This document shows, piece after piece, positions 60,013 to 64,000 of a stretch of 64,000 nucleotides of DNA; the stretch's first letter is position 1; every line of letters starts with the position of its first letter. Location of the stretch: positions 1-64,000 of the forward strand of contig JAGVDA010000266.1 in the NCBI GenBank assembly GCA_020058975.1. Reading direction: 5' to 3'. Position numbers and translations under genes: made by a program. The notes under the pieces are model-generated. The model saw nothing but the letters and a program-made list of their open reading frames with translations. It searched no databases and had not been told where the DNA came from. The DNA comes from Thermosynechococcus sp. WC_1. Its GTDB lineage: Bacteria; Cyanobacteriota; Cyanobacteriia; Thermosynechococcales; Thermosynechococcaceae.

Positions 60013-60103
60013 TGGTCTGGAAGGTCAGATTCGAACTGACAAGGGATATTACTCCACCCGCTTCCAAAGCGGGACCGCTACCTGATTACGGGCCTACTCC
60101 CAG
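60013..60103 (-). tRNA. tRNA-Pro (TGG) with long variable arm
   Basis: Acceptor CTGGGAG/CTTCCAG, anticodon arm CCCGC-TTTGGAA-GCGGG, T arm GTCAG-TTCGAAT-CTGAC, encoded CCA; 91 nt. The variable region is 16 nt, as in Ser/Leu/Tyr tRNAs, which is abnormal for Pro. Confidence 0.7.
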
Positions 60104-60110
60104 AGAAATT

Positions 60111-60187
60111 TGGCTGACCATGTAGGACTCGAACCTACCATATGCAGATTAACAGTCTGCCCCGTCCACCTTGTTCGGCTATGGCCA
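60111..60187 (-). tRNA. tRNA-Asn (GTT)
   Basis: Acceptor TGGCCAT/ATGGTCA, anticodon arm GCAGA-CTGTTAA-TCTGC, T arm GTAGG-TTCGAGT-CCTAC, encoded CCA. Confidence 0.9.
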
Positions 60188-60204
60188 TCATTGCTTGAAA
60201 ATTT

Positions 60205-60279
60205 TGGTAGCGGGAGAAGGACTCGAACCTTCGACCTTCAACTTATGAGGCTGACGAGCTGCCACTGCTCTATCCCGCT
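60205..60279 (-). tRNA. tRNA-Met (CAT), copy b
   Basis: Acceptor AGCGGGA/TCCCGCT, D arm GAGC..GCTC, anticodon loop CTCATAA, T arm GAAGG-TTCGAGT-CCTTC, encoded CCA. Confidence 0.88.
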
Positions 60280-60356
60280 ACACCTAGTTTGATGCTTAAA
60301 CCCCACAGGGGGTTATGCCATCGTATCTGCCTCAGAGATACTCTATGATTTTTCAC
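60270..60356 (-). CDS. Possible 28-aa peptide running into tRNA-Met
   Basis: GTG at 60356 after AAAGGAGAG; the frame (M)KNHRVSLRQIRWHNP continues to a TAG made of tRNA-Met bases 8-10. A good ribosome site, but short. Confidence 0.3.
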   Translation of the reverse strand: MKNHRVSLRQIRWHNPLWGLSIKLGVAG

Positions 60357-60415
60357 GTTTCTCTCCTTTCCAGATTGAGTTGATAACTTTCCTTTAGAGG
60401 AAATTTTTATATGTG

Positions 60416-61021
60416 TCAACTCTTCATTTCAGCCCACTTACCTTGTTCATCATAATCGAAAGTTTTTTTGAATGCTACACCAGATTTACGGTGAAACATA
60501 ACAATACCTTCTGGGTCCATGAAGCCGGGGGCGTGATAGCTTCCATTTTCCTTTAACATGGTCATTATGCCTTGAGCCGCACCATCCGGATTATTCAGAT
60601 ACTCATCTTGAATAAAAGTGTGAACAACCTCACAACATTGAGGACGATCTGGATTATCTTTCCAACGCAAGCTGTTGAAAAGTGCAAATCTTTTTTCTCC
60701 GCCAGTCAGCCCATAACCTCGCTTGATTCCAGAACCATACCACTCTCCGAAGTGTCGGCCTTCCCCTAGTTTGAAAAGCTCACTAACATTATGTGAAACA
60801 AATCGAGCAAAACCCATGTTATCCTTATCTAAGGATAACCAGCGGTTGCGCGAACCAGCAAATAGATAATAGCCCTCATGCTCTGTCAGAGCAGCTCCGG
60901 GTTCTGATTGATAATCAGCCTTAGGTCGCCAAGCAACCTGCGCATTAGTTCCATCAAGTTTTTCAGTTATCGTCCAACCCTGACTAAAACGAGTCAAACT
61001 AGAAAAGCGTTCAAAGTCCAT
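60416..61021 (-). CDS. RNA ligase, Rnl2-like
   Basis: 201 aa. Nucleotidyltransferase motifs: I EKLDGTNAQ with AMP-acceptor K21, III-like GEWYGSG (92-98), IV DPEGIVMF, V AFKKT. No C-terminal extension, so this is a minimal ligase core. It would seal nicked RNA, for example tRNA cut by host anticodon nucleases; it lies among the tRNA genes. Overlaps the truncated phosphoesterase by 11 nt. Confidence 0.85.
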   Translation of the reverse strand: MDFERFSSLTRFSQGWTITEKLDGTNAQVAWRPKADYQSEPGAALTEHEGYYLFAGSRNRWLSLDKDNMGFARFVSHNVSELFKLGEGRHFGEWYGSGIKRGYGLTGGEKRFALFNSLRWKDNPDRPQCCEVVHTFIQDEYLNNPDGAAQGIMTMLKENGSYHAPGFMDPEGIVMFHRKSGVAFKKTFDYDEQGKWAEMKS

Positions 61022-61235
61022 TGATAATCTCCATCAAGTCTATTGGGGTGTAATTGATTTGTTCCATGCTCACACAACGGTAGCGAGGGTCTGAATAATT
61101 TCCATAGAAGATTTCTCCTACTTTTGACTGTATCAATTTATCATGAGTATGCCCATGCACATTTAATTTCCATCTATTCATGGATTGAGGGTGAATAGGA
61201 ATATGAGACATGATCAACCCATGCTCCGGCTTCAC
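61011..61235 (-). pseudogene. Truncated metallophosphoesterase fragment
   Basis: About 66-74 aa (GTG at 61235 or ATG at 61211). EHGLIMSHIPIHPQ and LNVHGHTHDKL are the last two motifs of calcineurin-like phosphoesterases; the first three motifs (DxH, GD, GNH) are missing and the upstream DNA is tRNA-Gln. A perfect AGGAGA-ATG pair just upstream opens a different frame (MAREAGAWVD, 22 codons). Probably a gene remnant left by tRNA insertion or deletion. Confidence 0.6.
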
Positions 61236-61258
61236 GAGCCATATGTATCTCCTAAAAC

Positions 61259-61335
61259 TGGTTCCCCGCTCAGGCCTCGAACCTGTTTCTTGGGATTCAA
61301 AGTCCCAGATTTTAACCAAATTAAACTATCGGGGA
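61259..61335 (-). tRNA. tRNA-Gln (TTG)
   Basis: Acceptor TCCCCGA/GCGGGGA with one mismatch at the inner end, anticodon arm TGGGA-CTTTGAA-TCCCA, T loop TTCGAGG, encoded CCA. Confidence 0.8.
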
Positions 61336-61336
61336 A

Positions 61337-61410
61337 TGGAGCGGAATGCGGGACTCGAACCCGCTTCTTTAGCTTGGAAGGCTAAGGCACAACCCATATA
61401 CCAAATCCGC
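61337..61410 (-). tRNA. tRNA-Gly (TCC)
   Basis: Acceptor GCGGATT/ATTCCGC with one mismatch, anticodon arm TTAGC-CTTCCAA-GCTAA, T arm GCGGG-TTCGAGT-CCCGC, T then CCA. 1 nt from tRNA-Gln. Confidence 0.85.
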
Positions 61411-61415
61411 AATGA

Positions 61416-61484
61416 TGGAGCATAACGGAGTTGAACCGTTCCTAGCTCCTTGCAGGGGAACCGTCGGCACCCCCTCGGATGACC
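61416..61484 (-). tRNA. Degenerate tRNA-like sequence (TGC?)
   Basis: Good T arm AACGG-TTCAACT-CCGTT and a possible anticodon arm GTTCC-CCTGCAA-GGAGC (TGC), but base 33 would be C, the 5' half is about 3 nt short and the acceptor pairs poorly. Likely a decaying tRNA; the amino acid is not certain. Confidence 0.35.
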
Positions 61485-61694
61485 TTAAACTTGTATGTAA
61501 TCAAATCTTCCTTTTACATTCTCGTTAAAGAAAATTCCAACTGAATTTGCTATGATCATAGATTCATAAATTGTTTTTGGAACCGCATCATATTCATAAA
61601 CAAGTCCTGAGTTGAACTCCACTTCCAAAGTCTCTGTAGACTCATCATATCCCACAGCAGCAATATTTGAACTTGAGACCGATATTCTATCCAT
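61485..61694 (-). CDS. KTSC-domain protein
   Basis: 69 aa from the ATG at 61694, 7 nt after AGGAG. SSSNIAAVGYDESTETLEVEF, VYEYDAVPKTIYESMI and SVGIFFNENVKGRFDY match the KTSC domain, a small fold often fused to or found beside nucleic-acid enzymes. Exact role unknown. Inserted between two tRNAs. Confidence 0.8.
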   Translation of the reverse strand: MDRISVSSSNIAAVGYDESTETLEVEFNSGLVYEYDAVPKTIYESMIIANSVGIFFNENVKGRFDYIQV

Positions 61695-61709
61695 TTTCAT
61701 TCTCCTAAA

Positions 61710-61784
61710 TGGTGCCGGATTGAGGACTCGAACCCCATTCTTTCGCTTACAAGGCGACTGCATCCCCACTATTGCTCATCCGGC
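61710..61784 (-). tRNA. tRNA-Thr (TGT)
   Basis: Acceptor GCCGGAT/ATCCGGC, anticodon loop CTTGTAA, T arm TGGGG-TTCGAGT-CCTCA, encoded CCA. Confidence 0.87.
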
Positions 61785-61786
61785 GC

Positions 61787-61862
61787 TGGTGTAGAAGGTA
61801 GGACTCGAACCCACATCTGCGAGGCTTCAACTCGCCGCTAAGACCTCATCAGCTACTTCTAC
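61787..61862 (-). tRNA. tRNA-Phe (GAA)
   Basis: Acceptor GTAGAAG/CTTCTAC, anticodon arm GCGAG-TTGAAGC-CTCGC, T arm GTGGG-TTCGAGT-CCTAC, encoded CCA. Confidence 0.88.
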
Positions 61863-61863
61863 A

Positions 61864-61944
61864 TGGACCCCCAGACAGGATTCGAACCTGCATTTTCATC
61901 CAGTTATCCGTTTCTTGGTTCGTAGCCAAGGGGAATACTGAGGG
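61864..61944 (-). tRNA. Atypical tRNA-Arg (ACG), no normal D arm
   Basis: Acceptor CCCTCAG/CTGGGGG, anticodon arm CTTGG-CTACGAA-CCAAG, T arm GCAGG-TTCGAAT-CCTGT, encoded CCA; 81 nt. Only 7 nt separate acceptor and anticodon stems, so no D arm can form, while the variable region is 22 nt. It fits between neighbours with 1-nt gaps. Confidence 0.55.
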
Positions 61945-61945
61945 A

Positions 61946-62020
61946 TGGTAGTCCGTGAGAATTATGCTATCCCGACCTTCCCCTTGTAAGGGGGACGCTC
62001 TACTTCTGAGCTAACGGACC
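61946..62020 (-). tRNA. tRNA-Val (TAC) with odd T loop
   Basis: Acceptor GGTCCGT/ACGGACT, D arm GCTC..GAGC, anticodon arm TCCCC-CTTACAA-GGGGA, encoded CCA. The T arm lacks TTCGA; a GGGA/TCTC stem closes the loop TAGCATAAT. Confidence 0.65.
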
Positions 62021-62022
62021 AT

Positions 62023-62098
62023 TGGTTGTTCCAGTAGGACTCGAACCTACGACACAGCGATTATCAGTCGCTTGCTCTACCAACTGAGCTATGGAACA
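62023..62098 (-). tRNA. tRNA-Ile (GAT)
   Basis: Complete cloverleaf: acceptor TGTTCCA/TGGAACA, anticodon arm AGCGA-CTGATAA-TCGCT, T arm GTAGG-TTCGAGT-CCTAC, encoded CCA. Confidence 0.92.
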
Positions 62099-62238
62099 TC
62101 ATTCTTAACGTCAAAATATCCTTTCAACCAAATCCATTTATTTTTCCCTCGTTTGAAAGGACAATCTGAATGAGAAAGACCATTATATGCCGCTGATCTT
62201 CCATTGTTTTCTACTGAACCTTCATTCCAATGTAGCAC
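62089..62238 (-). CDS. RMF-like 49-aa protein
   Basis: GTG at 62238 lies 7 nt after AGGAG. NEGSVENNGRSAAYNGLSHS, CPFKRGKNKW and WLKGYFDVKND fit ribosome modulation factor (E-G..A-x-x-G....C-P-F/Y....W..G). The TAG stop is formed by bases 8-10 of tRNA-Ile. With the RMF-like gene at 2.2 kb it suggests the phage handles host ribosomes. Confidence 0.55.
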   Translation of the reverse strand: MLHWNEGSVENNGRSAAYNGLSHSDCPFKRGKNKWIWLKGYFDVKNDVP

Positions 62239-62251
62239 ATCATATCTCCTT

Positions 62252-62326
62252 TGGTCGGCCCGAGGGGAATCGAACCCCCATTTCCTGATTGAAAGTCAAG
62301 CGTCTTAGCCATTAGACGACGGGTCG
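62252..62326 (-). tRNA. tRNA-Glu (TTC)
   Basis: Acceptor CGACCCG/CGGGCCG with one A-C mismatch, anticodon arm CTTGA-CTTTCAA-TCAGG, T arm GGGGG-TTCGATT-CCCCT, encoded CCA. Confidence 0.85.
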
Positions 62327-62512
62327 TCTACCAGCTTAACTCAATTCTCAATGTAGGAGTTGGGTTTAGACTAGTAGAGAGGTTCAGCCGAAGCGAATCT
62401 CTCGTTCACGCACGACAGCGAACCCACCTTGGCGGGTCGCTGTCGTTCCAATAAAGGTTGCGTTACTAGTCATAATGATCAACCCATAGCAAGGTAAATG
62501 ACCTATGTCAAG
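62327..62512. other. Intergenic region with strong hairpin
   Basis: ACGACAGCGA (62412-62421) pairs exactly with 62437-62446. A leftward 29-codon frame (MTSNATFIGTTATRQGG) spans it but has no ribosome site. No other gene seen. Confidence 0.45.
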
Positions 62513-62570
62513 TGGAGCGACGAACAGGACTCGAACCTGCATGTTCTTGAGCCATTTCCGCCACCGTCGC
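62513..62570 (-). tRNA. 58-nt tRNA-like acceptor/T-arm RNA
   Basis: Acceptor GCGACGG/TCGTCGC, T arm GCAGG-TTCGAGT-CCTGT and TCCA end are intact, but only 23 nt join acceptor and T stem, so there is no anticodon arm. A deletion remnant or a deliberate tRNA mimic. Confidence 0.45.
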
Positions 62571-62582
62571 TAAAGAAAGAAG

Positions 62583-62659
62583 TGGTGAACGGCCCTAGAC
62601 TTGAACTCGGAACCCCCGACTTAAAAGGACGGTGCTCTAACCTATTGAGCTAGCCGTTC
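62583..62659 (-). tRNA. tRNA-Lys (TTT)
   Basis: Acceptor GAACGGC/GCCGTTC, D arm GCTC..GAGC, anticodon loop CTTTTAA, T loop TTCAAGT, encoded CCA. Mismatches in the anticodon and T stems. Confidence 0.8.
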
Positions 62660-62971
62660 ACGAATAAAAGCACCTTTGGTGCTGAAAAAACCATAACGAT
62701 GCTTGGCTTGCTCTGCCCTAGCAAACGCACCGAGCAGAGTTTCTCTTGAATATGTTTCGGGACTCCATTGACCTTCTAGACCATAACAGGAACAATGTCC
62801 ACCTGAAACATAATAGTATGTGTCTCCATTTCTATACAGAACATCAGCACTACCATCGCAACCATAAGCTTCATGATCATACTGAGCATATAGAACCTCA
62901 TCTGGTTCTGGGTCGTTCATCGCAAATTCTCTTTGAACATCTCCCCAATTACTGAACAGATCATAATACAT
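62642..62971 (-). CDS. Conserved phage protein, 109 aa
   Basis: Starts MYYDLFSNWGDVQREFAMND, followed by VLYAQYDHEAYGCDGSAD and VSGGHCSCYGLEGQWSP, a pattern I recognise from hypothetical phage proteins. Cys/His spacing suggests a metal site. Its last codons and TAG stop lie inside the D arm of tRNA-Lys (18-nt overlap). Function unknown. Confidence 0.65.
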   Translation of the reverse strand: MYYDLFSNWGDVQREFAMNDPEPDEVLYAQYDHEAYGCDGSADVLYRNGDTYYYVSGGHCSCYGLEGQWSPETYSRETLLGAFARAEQAKHRYGFFSTKGAFIRERLAQ

Positions 62972-62988
62972 ACTATTCTCCTTAAAAA

Positions 62989-63066
62989 TGGTGCGCCTAG
63001 TAGGACTCGAACCTACAACCTACCGATTAGAAGTCGGCAACTCTATTCCAGTTGAGCTATAGGCGC
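62989..63066 (-). tRNA. tRNA-Arg (TCT)
   Basis: Acceptor GCGCCTA/TAGGCGC, anticodon arm GCCGA-CTTCTAA-TCGGT, T arm GTAGG-TTCGAGT-CCTAC, encoded CCA. It is just downstream of the tmRNA. Confidence 0.92.
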
Positions 63067-63072
63067 AAAAAC

Positions 63073-63302
63073 TATGGCCCGTTCTGTTCCACGGTGGGCC
63101 AAGCCGGTGTCAAGAGCAGTTAAGCTGCGAGACGAAGTGCCATTTCTGGCTGGTTATCATTGACAGTTATCAATGTTGATCTTTTAAGGTAATCACACCT
63201 ACAACCTCACACTAGCTTATCCCGTCAGTCGATACCCTTTCACCCCCATTATGGTGGAGGTGGGCGCACTCGAAGCGCCGTCCTGTCCGTATTCACTAGT
63301 GG
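63073..63302 (-). ncRNA. ssrA: Circularly permuted (two-piece) tmRNA
   Basis: Acceptor piece comes first: T arm GGCGC-TTCGAGT-GCGCC (63079-63063), CACCTCC, A, CCA (to 63252). After 4 nt the coding piece begins GGGGGTG (63247-63241), pairing with CACCTCC including the alanine-identity G3-U70 wobble. GGGTATCGACTGACGGG resembles the tmRNA D-loop region, and CTAGTG pairs with CACTAG of the acceptor piece as helix 2. After ATAACT the tag frame reads VNDNQPEMALRLAA-stop (63164-63120). A TGGCCC/GGGCCA fold (63101-63075) closes it. Exact ends are estimates. Confidence 0.9.
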
Positions 63303-63434
63303 TCAGCGATTGTTCCTCAAAACTTCCTGCATAAACTTCTTAAAGTCGGCATCACTTCCGGTTCCTTTGCCTAAATTAGCAGCGGTGCAAACAAATTGCA
63401 CATTTCCTTCTCCGCTGTCAACAGATAGTTTCAC
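63303..63434 (-). CDS. 43-aa protein, GTG start
   Basis: GTG at 63434 overlaps the end of the nucleotidyltransferase gene. Reads (M)KLSVDSGEGNVQFVCTAANL then GTGSDADFKKFMQEVLRNNR and stops directly before the tmRNA. Function unknown. Confidence 0.55.
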   Translation of the reverse strand: MKLSVDSGEGNVQFVCTAANLGKGTGSDADFKKFMQEVLRNNR

Positions 63435-63993
63435 TCACCATATCCGTGAAGTTTAGATCAACCCCTAAAATCCACTTATGTGAAGGATACCTTGGAACCC
63501 AACGAGAAAACCTATGAACACTGCTAGCCAGCGCCAGTGGTGATTCTGATCTTATCAGGCGAAAAACCTTATCATCATGATCTTCCAAATAGCCCTTGCT
63601 TCTTTCCAAGTATTTTCCATTAAAAGAAATTTGACAAAGACCATAATCGAATCTCTGAGTTATATATTGAATACTCCAATTCACAAAAATTAGTTGGATT
63701 GGGGGAAGTCCTTCAACATCCATATTAGTCACTAATATAATTTCTCTCATAGATTCAGGATACCAAGCATCGGTATCATTTTGCTCAGGTTCTTTTCCCC
63801 CTAATAATTTGTTAAGGGCTGTAGCTTCACTTTCTGAGCCACAAGCTACAAAGAAATCTAAATCTTTTACATCTAGGCCATGATCTAAATCTCTTAAAGA
63901 CCCTCCAGCAAGAACTACTTTAGAATGAATAGTTTGAAACTTAAGTAGAAGATCGACCCATTCTTTTGGAATGTCTTTTTCGGTAATCATCAC
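63418..63993 (-). CDS. Nucleotidyltransferase, CCA-adding-like head domain
   Basis: 191 aa. VVLAGGSLRDLDHGLDVKDLDFFV (about residues 26-49) is the G-G-S/R-D..D-L-D signature of the polymerase-beta fold used by CCA-adding enzymes and poly(A) polymerases; QLIFVNW may give the third acidic strand region. It lacks the helical tail of full CCA enzymes. All tRNAs here already encode CCA, so repair of trimmed ends or another nucleotidyl transfer is more likely. Start ATG at 63993 or 63990. Confidence 0.65.
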   Translation of the reverse strand: MMITEKDIPKEWVDLLLKFQTIHSKVVLAGGSLRDLDHGLDVKDLDFFVACGSESEATALNKLLGGKEPEQNDTDAWYPESMREIILVTNMDVEGLPPIQLIFVNWSIQYITQRFDYGLCQISFNGKYLERSKGYLEDHDDKVFRLIRSESPLALASSVHRFSRWVPRYPSHKWILGVDLNFTDMVSETIC

Positions 63994-64000
63994 ACATCCC

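Noticed and set aside
59680-63066. Stop-codon suppressor tRNA
   Set aside because: Read every anticodon loop; none is CTA, TTA or TCA.
1-64000. Genome-wide TGA recoding
   Set aside because: Long genes have no internal TGA, many genes end in TGA at coupled overlaps, and no tRNA with a TCA anticodon was found; only the primase TGA stands out.

Overview
The window is a single contiguous piece of a tailed double-stranded DNA phage genome. It carries a GpA-type terminase, portal, head protease, capsid, a lambda-like siphovirus tail module, replication and nucleotide genes, and a large tRNA cluster. A lipoprotein and spanin-like membrane proteins point to a Gram-negative host. The RNA at the right end is a circularly permuted (two-piece) tmRNA whose tag begins V-N-D-N and ends L-A-A. 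That gene form is typical of alphaproteobacteria (also some cyanobacteria and betaproteobacteria), so an alphaproteobacterial host is my best guess. No integrase or lysogeny module is visible.

Layout. (1) 0-4.5 kb: a leftward operon of very small overlapping genes of unknown function, peppered with about eleven copies of a GGTTGACGTCAACC palindrome that is often translated in-frame as KVDVNL. (2) 3.2-5.3 kb: gene-poor, with perfect hairpins, tandem CACATT..AATGTG repeats and an AT-rich promoter-like element. (3) 5.3-9.5 kb: tail-fibre-type genes, an amidase, a SleB-type hydrolase and a MazG-like enzyme. (4) 9.6-12.9 kb, leftward: a primase and an SF3 helicase that are one reading frame broken by a single TGA, plus a gene that may be the small terminase. 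(5) 12.9-40.2 kb, rightward: terminase, portal, protease/scaffold, decoration and capsid proteins, connectors, tail tube, tape measure with a built-in metallopeptidase, tail-tip proteins, a giant J-like receptor-binding protein, a SET-domain protein and a secreted HExxH protein. Inside this block sits a leftward three-gene cassette holding the tail-assembly chaperones, with a clear -1 frameshift site. (6) 41-56.4 kb, mainly leftward: dATP/dGTP pyrophosphohydrolase-like protein, ThyX, SbcC/SbcD-like pair, DEDDh exonuclease, RecU-like nuclease, family A DNA polymerase, 5' nuclease, class II ribonucleotide reductase and a HAD phosphatase. A rightward lysis-type cassette (44.6-45.8 kb) lies between SbcC and SbcD. 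(7) 56.5-59.6 kb, leftward: BCS1-like AAA ATPase, SNF2-like helicase and small genes. (8) 59.7-64 kb, leftward: 15 recognisable tRNAs, two degenerate tRNA-like sequences and the permuted tmRNA, interleaved with an RNA ligase, a KTSC protein, an RMF-like protein, a truncated phosphoesterase and a nucleotidyltransferase.

How the parts fit. Two AT-rich elements of about 100 bp, sharing an exact 23-bp core, sit in inverted orientation at 4.93 and 56.41 kb and both point inward, so they may be promoters of the same regulon for the rightward structural and leftward replication blocks. The right end reads as a translation and RNA-maintenance module: tRNAs, a tmRNA able to tag proteins and rescue ribosomes, RNA ligase, HAD phosphatase and nucleotidyltransferase. 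All function calls are from reading motifs by eye; no database search was possible.
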